Positions 25,636-33,581 of a stretch of DNA of 49,263 bases are shown here, in pieces. Position 1 is the stretch's first letter, and each line of letters begins with the position of its first letter. Source of the stretch: a bacterium (GTDB lineage: Bacteria > Myxococcota_A > Bradymonadia > UBA7976 > UBA1532); NCBI GenBank assembly GCA_030426085.1, contig JAUHYW010000076.1, forward strand, positions 1 through 49,263, in the 5' to 3' direction. The notes under the pieces were generated by a model. That model searched no databases and was not told the DNA's origin. It saw only the letters and a program-made list of their open reading frames with translations. The position numbers and the translations under genes were made by a program.

Positions 25636-25752
25636 GGCGACATGGGATCGACGCGTGCCGCGTGGCCCCGCCGCGCCGATTGCACCGCTTCACCGCCGGC
25701 CGCGCAAGCCCGTCGCCCTCGAGCCCGCGCCCGGCCCCACGGAGGAGACAGC

Positions 25753-27630
25753 ATGAAGCACCTCGCCCCATCCCTCGCCGCCGCGGCCCTCCTCGGGCTC
25801 GCCGGCTGCGAGATGACCCCCGACGAGATCGGCGGCATCCCCGCGGTGCCCGACCGGCCGGGCATCGAGAACGTGACCCCGCCGGACCACGCGCTGCCCC
25901 CGATCTCGGGCGGCACCCTGACCCTCACCCCCGACGGGGCCACCGCGGTCGTCGGCGACCCCGAGCGGGATCTGATCTACATCGTCGACCTCGACCCCCG
26001 CGAGATCCGGGCCATCCTGCCCGCCCGCGGCGAGCCGGGGCGGGTGGTCGTCGACGCCGCCGGGCAGCGGGCGTGGATCGCCCTGCGCCGGGCGGGCGGC
26101 ATCATCGAGATCGACGTGCAGCAGGGCACGATCGCCCGCCAGTACCAGACCTGCCCCGCGCCCCGGGGCATCGCGCTGAGCATGGACGAGCAGCAGCTCC
26201 ACGTCGCCTGCGTCGGCGGCCACCTGATGACCCACGCGGTCGCCGGGGGCGACATCGTGCGCCGGCTGCCGGTGGCCCCCGACCTGCGGGACGTGCTCGT
26301 CTTCCGCGACCGGATCGAGGTCAGCCGCTTCCGGGCGGCCGAGCTGATCACCCTCTCGCTCGACGGGCAGATCGTGCGCCGGCGCCAGCCGGCGAACGTG
26401 CGGGGCACCGCGCCGGCCAACGTGGCGTGGCGCATCGTCAAGACCCCCGAGGGCGGCACCGCGATGCTGCACCAGATCGCCAGCACCGCCATGATCCGGG
26501 TCGACGCGCCGGGCGACCCCGACGCGCCGCCGGGTGACCGCGAGCCGCCCGGCGATCAGGAGCCGCCCGACGTGCCGCCCGGTGACCGGGAGCCGCCGGG
26601 CCGGGGTGACGAGACCCCGCCCCACGGGGCCTACGGCGGCGACATCAACGACCCCTGCCGGGCCGCGATCGCCGCGGTCGCCGTCACCGAGTTCCGCCCG
26701 TTCGACGAGGCCCCGACCCCCCGCACCGCCGGCCAGGCCGTGCTCGGCGTCGACCTCGCCATCGACGCTGGCAGCATCCTCATCGCCGCCCCGGGCAGCG
26801 TCGACCGCGACGGCACCGGCGACTTCCTGCCGCTCGCCCGCTTCGACCGGGCCCCCAACCGCCTCGGCTGCCTGCTGACCGGCCAGGAGTCGCCCCAGGG
26901 CGCCTTCACCGCGGTCGCCATCCGCCCCGACGGCCGGGCCGTCGCCTTCCAGCGGGAGCCCGCCGCGCTCGTCGACCAGCGGGGCGAGGTGCTCGTGATG
27001 CTGCCCGTCGAGTCCACCGCCGACGCGGGCCACGACCTGTTCCACCAGGCCCCCGGCGTCGGCCTCGCCTGCGCGAGCTGCCACCCCGAGGGCAGCGAGG
27101 ACGGCCACACCTGGCTGTTCGAGGGCTTCGGCTTCCGCCGGACCCAGGAGCTGCGGGGCGGCATCGCCGGCAGCGCGCCCTTCCACTGGCAGCAGGACAT
27201 GGCCGACATGCAGCAGCTCCTCGACGAGGTCATGCACGGCCGCATGGGCGGGGCCCCGGTGGCGGTCTTCGAGACCGACGCCCTCACCGGCTGGCTCGAC
27301 GCGCTGCCCGCGCCCAGCGTCGACCCCATCGGCGAGGGTGATCCCATCGCCGGCCAGCTCGTCTTCGAAGATCCCACCGTCGGCTGCGCCGGCTGCCACG
27401 CCGGGCCCCGCTACAGCGACGGCCGGCGCTACGACGTCGGCGCCGGCGAGCCGCTCGAGACGGCGACCCTCATCGGCATCGGCCGCCGGGCGAAGCTGAT
27501 GCACGACGGCTGCGCCGACACCCTCGAAGGCCGCTTCGACCCGAGCTGCGGCGGCCGGGACCACGGGCGCGTCAACCACCTCTCCACCGCCCAGATGAGC
27601 AACCTGCTCGCCTTCCTGCGCACGCTCTGA
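25753..27630 (+). CDS. Beta-propeller lipoprotein with two cytochrome-c sites
   Basis: 625 residues after a strong GGAGGAG ribosome site; lipobox LGLAGC (Cys17). Residues about 45-240 have repeated YVTN/YncE-like beta-propeller blades (GTLTLTPDGATAVVGDPERDLIYIVDL). A PPGDREPPGDQEPPD spacer with imperfect repeats (about 258-285) follows, then more propeller-like sequence. The C-terminus has two haem-c motifs, CASCH at residues 440-444 and CAGCH at 545-549, resembling diheme MauG/peroxidase-type modules by arrangement. It is probably periplasmic or surface-bound and involved in electron transfer; its partner is unknown. A large hairpin starts 11 bases after its stop. Confidence 0.82.
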   Translation: MKHLAPSLAAAALLGLAGCEMTPDEIGGIPAVPDRPGIENVTPPDHALPPISGGTLTLTPDGATAVVGDPERDLIYIVDLDPREIRAILPARGEPGRVVVDAAGQRAWIALRRAGGIIEIDVQQGTIARQYQTCPAPRGIALSMDEQQLHVACVGGHLMTHAVAGGDIVRRLPVAPDLRDVLVFRDRIEVSRFRAAELITLSLDGQIVRRRQPANVRGTAPANVAWRIVKTPEGGTAMLHQIASTAMIRVDAPGDPDAPPGDREPPGDQEPPDVPPGDREPPGRGDETPPHGAYGGDINDPCRAAIAAVAVTEFRPFDEAPTPRTAGQAVLGVDLAIDAGSILIAAPGSVDRDGTGDFLPLARFDRAPNRLGCLLTGQESPQGAFTAVAIRPDGRAVAFQREPAALVDQRGEVLVMLPVESTADAGHDLFHQAPGVGLACASCHPEGSEDGHTWLFEGFGFRRTQELRGGIAGSAPFHWQQDMADMQQLLDEVMHGRMGGAPVAVFETDALTGWLDALPAPSVDPIGEGDPIAGQLVFEDPTVGCAGCHAGPRYSDGRRYDVGAGEPLETATLIGIGRRAKLMHDGCADTLEGRFDPSCGGRDHGRVNHLSTAQMSNLLAFLRTL

Positions 27631-27640
27631 GCGCGCCCCT

Positions 27641-27697
27641 CGTCGACGCCGCGTGACCGGCGCCCACGCCGGGCTCCGGTCACCCGCGGCGTCGACG
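27641..27697. terminator. Long stem-loop after the cytochrome/propeller gene
   Basis: The arms 27641-27660 and 27676-27697 are complementary over 20 bases, with a two-base bulge (27684-27685) and a 15-base loop. It starts 11 bases past the stop at 27630. There is no T-tract, so it may be a Rho-assisted terminator, an mRNA 3'-end stabiliser or a repeat element. Confidence 0.5.
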
Positions 27698-27821
27698 CGA
27701 GAGCCCCCGGGCGTCCTGCTCCGGGCTCGACCCGATTCATCGCCGACAGGCGCGGGGCCGTGGGCGCCGACACGGCGGCCGGGACGTGGTACCCATCCGG
27801 TACACCCTTCGGAGGAACACC

Positions 27822-28646
27822 ATGAATCGACTGCCGGCCCTCGCCCTGGCGCTCGCCTGCCTGAGCCTGCCCGTCGCCGACGCCGCGCCGCCCGCCGAGG
27901 GGCCGTGGATCAGGCCGACCACCGCCACCGCCGTCTACGACGCGCGGCTCGTCGGGGACGACGCCGGGGACGCACCGCAGGGCGCGAAGCTGGCCCCCAC
28001 CGACGAGACGCCCCCTCGCATCCGGCTGGCGCAGATCGAGCGGGGGTCGGTCTTCGACCAGCTCGGGTTCGCCGACGGTGACGTGCTGGTCTCGATCGAC
28101 GGCCGGCCGATCACCACCGAGGTGCAGGCGCTCGAACTCCACGCAGCCCTGCGCAGCAACGACCGGATCAGCGTCGTGCTCGAGCGCCGCGGTCGACCGC
28201 TCACGCTGACCTTCCTGCGCGAGCGATTCGAAGCGCCGATGCCCGCCGCGGCGCCGACGGGCGGGCGGGCGGAGGGATCGGGCGCCGGGCCGGCCGACGA
28301 CGGCGCCGTCCGGGCCACCGGGCCCGGGGCCTACACCGTCGACGGCGCCCGGTGGGACGCGATGCTCGCCGACGGCGGCGCGCTGGCCCGCAGCGCCCGC
28401 CTCGTGCCGGCGGTGAAGGACGGCGCGGTCATCGGGTTCAAGCTCTACGCCGTGCGCGCCGGCTCGTGGTTCGACCGGCTGGGCCTGAAGAACGGCGACG
28501 TGCTGCGCGCCGTCAACGGGCTGCCGCTCACCTCGCCCCACGAGGCCCTCGAGGCGTATGAGAAGGTGCGCGACGCGCCGGTGCTCACCGTCGGGATCGA
28601 CCGGGCCGGCCAGCCGCTGACCCTGCGCTACACGATCGAGCGCTGA
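27822..28646 (+). CDS. GspC-like periplasmic protein with two PDZ domains
   Basis: 274 residues from the ATG at 27822 (GGAGG ribosome site). A signal peptide (ALALACLSLPVADA) gives a secreted protein; there is no membrane anchor as in true GspC. Two PDZ-like domains are seen: about residues 70-140 (IERGSVFDQLGFADGDVLVSIDG) and 190-272. The second closely follows the GspC C-terminal domain pattern (RLVPAVKDGAVIGFKLY, SWFDRLGLKNGDVLRAVNG). In type II secretion that domain contacts substrates and the secretin. No other gsp gene is in the window, so this is probably a GspC-derived adaptor. Two tandem hairpins follow its stop, before the lytic transglycosylase gene. Confidence 0.75.
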   Translation: MNRLPALALALACLSLPVADAAPPAEGPWIRPTTATAVYDARLVGDDAGDAPQGAKLAPTDETPPRIRLAQIERGSVFDQLGFADGDVLVSIDGRPITTEVQALELHAALRSNDRISVVLERRGRPLTLTFLRERFEAPMPAAAPTGGRAEGSGAGPADDGAVRATGPGAYTVDGARWDAMLADGGALARSARLVPAVKDGAVIGFKLYAVRAGSWFDRLGLKNGDVLRAVNGLPLTSPHEALEAYEKVRDAPVLTVGIDRAGQPLTLRYTIER

Positions 28647-28664
28647 CCCCGGCCCGCTCCGGGG
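28647..28664. terminator. Short hairpin after the GspC-like gene
   Basis: CCCCGG (28647-28652) and CCGGGG (28659-28664) enclose a six-base loop and start directly after the TGA. No T-tract follows, so termination is tentative. Confidence 0.35.
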
Positions 28665-28672
28665 TGCCCATT

Positions 28673-28689
28673 GCGCCGCCGGGCGGCGC
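28673..28689. terminator. Second hairpin between GspC-like and Slt-like genes
   Basis: GCGCCGCC (28673-28680) and GGCGGCGC (28682-28689) are perfectly complementary. With the hairpin at 28647-28664 it fills most of the 60-base gap, which suggests separate transcription of the two genes. Confidence 0.35.
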
Positions 28690-28706
28690 TCGGCCAAGAT
28701 GCGCCC

Positions 28707-30920
28707 ATGCCGCGCCCCGCCCCCCGAGTCATCCGCCTGCTGTCCTTGATCTGCGCCGCGCTCATCGCGGGGCCCGTCGCCGCCGATCCGGCGCCCGAGC
28801 CGCTGCGCCTCGCCGCCGCGGCCGCCCGGGTGGGGGACGGCGAGCGGGCGTTGAAGCTGCTCGACGGGGTCGAGCTGGCCGGCGACGCCGCGCTGGCCGG
28901 GGCGGTGGTCCGGGGCCGGGCGCTGCTGCGGGTCGGCAAGCCGGGGCAGGCCCAGGCGGCGGTCGCCGGGGTCGACGAGCCGGCGCTGGCCGAGCCGGTG
29001 GGCCTCATCCGGCTGCGGGCGGCCGAGGCCGAGGGCGACGCGGCGGCGATCCAGGCCGCGGCCGATACGCTGCTGGCGCTGAAGGATCCGGCGAAGTCCA
29101 CGGTGGCCGAGGCCCGGCTGCGGCAGGCGCTGGCGGTGATGGCCGCCGACCCCGAGCGGGGCCGCCCGCTGGTGCAGGCGCTGGCCGATCGGCCGCCGGT
29201 CGACGCGATCGTGCCAATGGCGCTCGGCGCGCTGGGCGCCGCCGGCGACGCGGCCGCCGACCGCCGGCTGCTGCTGGCCCACGGCGACACCGCCGAGGGC
29301 CGGGCCGCGATGCAGCGCACGCCGCCGACCGGGCTCTCCCGCGAGGATCGCCTCACCCGGGCCCGCGATCTGTGGATCCAGCGGGCCTACGCCCTCGCCG
29401 AGCCCGAGTTCCAGGCGCTGGCCGATGACCCGAAGAGCGATCCGAAGATGCGCCAGGAGGCGCTGCTGCGGCTGGGCACCATCCGCCAGCGGCTGCGCGA
29501 GCGGTACCCCGAGGCGCTGGAGCTGTTCGAGAAGGTCGAGACCGGGCCCGACCGGGAGATGGCCGACGAGGCGCAGTATCGGGTGGGGCTGGTGCTGGGC
29601 TATCTGGGGCGCTTCCGGGCGGCCTCGCAGGCGATGCAGGCGTATCTGGAGCGGGCGCCGAAGGGCAAGTACGCCGGCTCGGCGGGCTATCAGGTCGGGC
29701 GGCTGCTGCATCAGGGCGGGCACTTCGCCGACGCCATCGCGGCCCATGAGCGGTTCCTGCGCACCAAGCCATGGGATCGGGCGAAGTACGTCTGGTTCCA
29801 CGGCTGGAGCCACTTCCGAAAGGGCGACTGCCCCGGGGCCCGGGCCACCTGGAAGCCGCTGGCCCGCAGCCGCAACGTGCTGGTGGGGGCCAAGGTGCTC
29901 TACTGGAGCGCCCGCTGTCACGTCATCGAGGGCGATCGGGCGGCCGCCGATCGGGCGCTGGATCAGCTCGCGAAGCGGGCGCCGCTGTCTTATTACGGCC
30001 TGCTCGGCGCCCGGCTGGCGGGCAAGCCGCTGCCCCGGGTGATCGAGCGCACCCCGCCGCCCGATCCGCCCGATCTGGAGCGCTACGAGGCGAAGCTGCC
30101 CCGGGCCCACCGCCGCTCGCTGCGCGCGGCCCGCCTGCTGAGCTGGGCCGGCCACCCCCGCCTCGCCCGGCGGGCGCTGAACCGGAAGCGGGTCGAACAA
30201 GCGGCGCGCAAGGCGCATGGCAAGGCCGCCGCCCGCCGCTTCTCCCGGGCGCTGGACGAGGCGCTCGAAGAGTGGGGCGAGCGCTGGCGCGGGCTGCCCA
30301 AGAAGACCCGCCGCGTCCCGTGGAACGAGGGGCTGGCCCGGCTGCCCGACGGGCGGGCGATCGCGGCCTACCCCGCGGCGTATCGGGCGCTGGCCGAGGC
30401 CGCCGGCGCGCCCCACGGCGTGCCCCCGTGGTGGCTGCTGCCCCACATGCTGCAAGAGAGCCGCTACCGGGAGAAGGCCCGCAGCCACGCCGGCGCGCTG
30501 GGGCCGATGCAGGTGCTGCCCCGCACCGGGCGCATCATCGCCTCGAAGCTGGGCTTCCCCGCGGGCGACTTCATCGAGGATCGCCTGTTCGAGCCGGGCG
30601 TCGCCCTGCGTCACGCCGCGTGGTACCTCGAAGCGCTGCGCGACGAGTATCGGGGGGACATCGTCCTGGCCATCGGGGCCTACAACGGCGGCCCGCTGCG
30701 CATCGGCGAGCACCTGACCGGGCCGGCCGGCACGCTGCCCTACGACGTGATGATCGAGGAGATCGGGGCCCACGAGAGCCGCAACTACGCCCGCAAGGTC
30801 ACCGATCACGTCGTGCGCTACCTGGCGCTGTACGCCCCCGACGCCGAGCGGGACGCCTGGATGAAGGCGCTGACCCCGCCCGAGAGCCCGCCCACGCCCA
30901 AGGGCGCCGTCCGCTTCTGA
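28707..30920 (+). CDS. Soluble lytic murein transglycosylase (Slt70-like)
   Basis: 737 residues from the ATG at 28707, which opens a signal peptide (RLLSLICAALIAGPVAA). A long helical superhelix (about 25-540) contains TPR-like units such as AMQAYLERAPKGKYAGSAGYQ. The catalytic SLT domain follows: Glu584 in MLQESRYREKA, then HAGALGPMQVLP and IGAYNGGP. It cleaves the MurNAc-GlcNAc bond in the periplasm, leaving 1,6-anhydro ends. The stop overlaps the start of the GT51 gene by one base (TGATG), so a glycan-cleaving and a glycan-polymerising enzyme are made together, which suggests coordinated wall remodelling. Confidence 0.93.
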   Translation: MPRPAPRVIRLLSLICAALIAGPVAADPAPEPLRLAAAAARVGDGERALKLLDGVELAGDAALAGAVVRGRALLRVGKPGQAQAAVAGVDEPALAEPVGLIRLRAAEAEGDAAAIQAAADTLLALKDPAKSTVAEARLRQALAVMAADPERGRPLVQALADRPPVDAIVPMALGALGAAGDAAADRRLLLAHGDTAEGRAAMQRTPPTGLSREDRLTRARDLWIQRAYALAEPEFQALADDPKSDPKMRQEALLRLGTIRQRLRERYPEALELFEKVETGPDREMADEAQYRVGLVLGYLGRFRAASQAMQAYLERAPKGKYAGSAGYQVGRLLHQGGHFADAIAAHERFLRTKPWDRAKYVWFHGWSHFRKGDCPGARATWKPLARSRNVLVGAKVLYWSARCHVIEGDRAAADRALDQLAKRAPLSYYGLLGARLAGKPLPRVIERTPPPDPPDLERYEAKLPRAHRRSLRAARLLSWAGHPRLARRALNRKRVEQAARKAHGKAAARRFSRALDEALEEWGERWRGLPKKTRRVPWNEGLARLPDGRAIAAYPAAYRALAEAAGAPHGVPPWWLLPHMLQESRYREKARSHAGALGPMQVLPRTGRIIASKLGFPAGDFIEDRLFEPGVALRHAAWYLEALRDEYRGDIVLAIGAYNGGPLRIGEHLTGPAGTLPYDVMIEEIGAHESRNYARKVTDHVVRYLALYAPDAERDAWMKALTPPESPPTPKGAVRF

Positions 30921-33493
30921 TGTCGCCGCCCGATCGACCCCCGCGGCGGACCCGGCGGCGGGTCGCGCTGATCGCGCTGGGCGTCGCCCTGGCCCTCGCG
31001 GCGGCGGCGCCCTTCGTCCTGCCGCTGCTCGTCGAGGCCGCGCTGTCCCGGGCGGTCGACCGGCTCGCCGGGCGCTCCGGGCTCGACGTGACCTGGGCCG
31101 CCAGCGACCTGCGGGCCGACGGGCTGACGCTGACCGACGTGGGGGTGCGATTCGAGGCGGGCCGGGCCCGGGTGGCGGCGGTGGAGGTCGAGGTGTCGCT
31201 GTGGGCCGCCCTGACCGGTTCGGTGCGGGTGACGGCGGTGCGGCTGGACGGGCCCGAGCTGTGGGTCGGGGCCGACGCGGTCGACCCGCCGTCGGGCGAC
31301 GCCGCGGACGACGGTGGCGTCGCCGATCGCCTCGAACGTTTGCTGGGCGAACCCTTCTCGATGCCATCACAGGTGACTCGGTCGCTGGCCCGGGTGGGCG
31401 AGCTCGATCCCATCCCCCGGGTGCATGTCGAGCGGGCCCGGGCGGTGGTGCGTCGCGGGCGGCGGACCCATACGGCGGCGGTGGGAGAGGCGTGGCTCGA
31501 TCCCATCGACGGGGGCTGGCGGCTGCGGGCGCCGGACGCCGCGCTCGAGGTCGGCGGGCGGCGGCTGGACGGGGTCGCCGTCGAGGGTGCGATCACGCCC
31601 GAGCGGGTGGTCGTCGAGGCGCGGCTGCCGGCCGATGTGAGCCTGCCGATCCCCGGGGGGCGGGCGGTGGCGGCGTCGGCCCGGGTGACGGCGACCGAAG
31701 GCGGCGTCGAGGCCCGGGTGGGCGGGCTGGCCATCGCCAGCCGATACGGGCGGGTCGAAGGGGCGACGCTCACCGCGCGCTGGGCCGAGGATGTCCGGGT
31801 GACGCTGTCCGATGGGGCGGTGCGGCTCGATCCGCCGGCCCGCCCTGCGGATCCGGTTGGGGCGGGGGCCGGCGCGTCGGGGGCCGGGCTCGATCCGTGG
31901 CGCGTGCCGCCGACGCTGCGGCTCGCCGCCGAGGGGCTGACGATCGAGGCGCCCGGCCTGCCGCGGCTGCTCCAGGCCGGCGGGACATGGCATCGGGGGC
32001 GGCTGGACGCCCGGGCGGTGCTGGCCGGGGGCGAGGTCCGGCTGGCGGCCGGCTTCACCCCTGGGCGCCGGCGCCCCGACGGCCTGCGGGTCGAGATCGA
32101 GGGCGTGCGGCTGGCCCCGCTCTTCGCCCGCCGGCTGCCGCCCGAGCCGCCCCGCCGGCCGCGCCGCCGCAGCCGGGCGGATGGCATCCTCGATGGCACC
32201 TTGACGATCGCGACCCCCGGTGACGATGTCATCGGGCGGGGGGTCACCCTGGTCGACGGGTCGCTGGCGTGGCGCGAGGGGCGGGTCGAGCTGGCCGGGC
32301 TGGCCGACGGGCCGGTGGATGGCATCGACCTGCGCCTCGACGGTCGCTTCACCTGGGATCCGGCGGCCGATCTGCTCGACGTCGCCGGGCGGATCGCCCA
32401 GGGTCCGCTGGCGCTGGTCGGCGAGGGGCGGGTGAGCGACGCCCGGGGCGATCCGCGGGTCCGGCTCGACGCCCGGGGCGAGCCCATCGACTGCGCGGCG
32501 GCCTTCGCCGCGATCCCCGCTGGCCTGTGGGGGCCCTACGACCGGGCCGACCTCACCGGCCGGCTGGCGCCGACGCTCCGCCTCGACTGGCCGGTGCACC
32601 GGCCGCAGGCGCTCGAGCTGAAGATCCGGAAGCTCTTCAAGGCCTGCGAGGTGCGCGCGCTGAACGCCCGGTCGTGGCCCCCGGCGACGGTCGAGGGGCA
32701 GCCGGCGCCGGGGCTGGACGACGTGGGCTGGCTCGACAGCCGCTTCGTCCTGCCGGTCGCGGAGGGGGTCAGCGACGGGGCCGAGGTCCGGGTGGGGCCG
32801 GGGGCGCCGGGCTACGTGCCGATCGAGCAGCTCCCGCGGTACGTCGGCGCGACGATGTACCAGAGCGAAGAGATGAACTTCTGGCGCAACAACGCCATCG
32901 ACCGGGGCCTGCTGGTGCGGGCGCTGCGCATCGATCTGACCCACGGGCGCTTCGTCTACGGGGGCTCGACGGTGACCCAGCAGCTCGTCAAGAACCTGTT
33001 CCTGACCCGGCGCAAGACGCTCGCCCGCAAGCTTCAGGAGCTGCTGGTCGCGACCCGCATCACCCAGGCGGTCGACCGCCATCGGGTGCTCGAGCTGTAC
33101 CTCAACTGCATCGAGTTCGGGCCCGATGTGTATGGCATCGGGCCGGCGGCGCGGTACTACTTCCAGAAGGACGCCCGCCAGCTCACGCCGCGGGAGGCGG
33201 TCTTCCTGGCGATGCTCAAGCCGGCGCCCCGTCGGGGGGCGTATTATCGGCGCCGGGGGCACGGCCCGACCCACGGGTGGTGGGTCGAGCGGGCCGAGGA
33301 GCTGATGCGGCGGCTGGTGGACAACGGGCAGATCGCGGCGGCGACGGCCGCGGCCGAGCGCCCGTATCACATCGAGTGGATCGATCGGCGCTACGTGCCC
33401 CACCGCGGCGGCCCGCCGGGCCCGCCGGACACGCCGGATGCCTCGCCCGAACCCCTGCCCGACGGCGGCCGCCGATTGCCGATCGGCCCCTGA
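30920..33493 (+). CDS. AsmA-like region fused to a GT51 peptidoglycan glycosyltransferase
   Basis: 857 residues. An N-terminal membrane helix (about 14-40) anchors it. Residues about 45-600 are a long beta-rich region resembling AsmA/DUF-type lipid-handling repeats. The C-terminal ~220 residues are a GT51 glycosyltransferase: motif 1 QSEEMNFWRNNAIDRG with catalytic Glu650 or Glu651, motif 2 YGGSTVTQQLVKNLFL, motif 3 ARKLQELLVATRI and motif 4 VLELYLNCIEFG. The enzyme polymerises lipid II. The usual His in motif 1 (ExxFxxHxGxD) is Asn here. There is no transpeptidase domain, so it differs from class A PBPs and from the small MtgA enzymes. Coupled with the slt-like gene. The C-terminal tail is Pro/Gly-rich. 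Confidence 0.87.
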   Translation: MSPPDRPPRRTRRRVALIALGVALALAAAAPFVLPLLVEAALSRAVDRLAGRSGLDVTWAASDLRADGLTLTDVGVRFEAGRARVAAVEVEVSLWAALTGSVRVTAVRLDGPELWVGADAVDPPSGDAADDGGVADRLERLLGEPFSMPSQVTRSLARVGELDPIPRVHVERARAVVRRGRRTHTAAVGEAWLDPIDGGWRLRAPDAALEVGGRRLDGVAVEGAITPERVVVEARLPADVSLPIPGGRAVAASARVTATEGGVEARVGGLAIASRYGRVEGATLTARWAEDVRVTLSDGAVRLDPPARPADPVGAGAGASGAGLDPWRVPPTLRLAAEGLTIEAPGLPRLLQAGGTWHRGRLDARAVLAGGEVRLAAGFTPGRRRPDGLRVEIEGVRLAPLFARRLPPEPPRRPRRRSRADGILDGTLTIATPGDDVIGRGVTLVDGSLAWREGRVELAGLADGPVDGIDLRLDGRFTWDPAADLLDVAGRIAQGPLALVGEGRVSDARGDPRVRLDARGEPIDCAAAFAAIPAGLWGPYDRADLTGRLAPTLRLDWPVHRPQALELKIRKLFKACEVRALNARSWPPATVEGQPAPGLDDVGWLDSRFVLPVAEGVSDGAEVRVGPGAPGYVPIEQLPRYVGATMYQSEEMNFWRNNAIDRGLLVRALRIDLTHGRFVYGGSTVTQQLVKNLFLTRRKTLARKLQELLVATRITQAVDRHRVLELYLNCIEFGPDVYGIGPAARYYFQKDARQLTPREAVFLAMLKPAPRRGAYYRRRGHGPTHGWWVERAEELMRRLVDNGQIAAATAAAERPYHIEWIDRRYVPHRGGPPGPPDTPDASPEPLPDGGRRLPIGP

Positions 33494-33552
33494 ACCGTTT
33501 GTGCCGTTTGCGGTACGGTGGGCCCCCGTTCCGTCGATCCGGGGCGCCCTGA

Positions 33553-33558
33553 TACCCT
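33553..33558 (+). promoter_or_regulatory. Candidate -10 box (TACCCT)
   Basis: TACCCT lies 23 bases before the MopE-type gene start at 33582 and fits TANNNT. No firm -35 box. Confidence 0.25.
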
Positions 33559-33581
33559 GGCCGTTGAACGCGAGGATCCCC

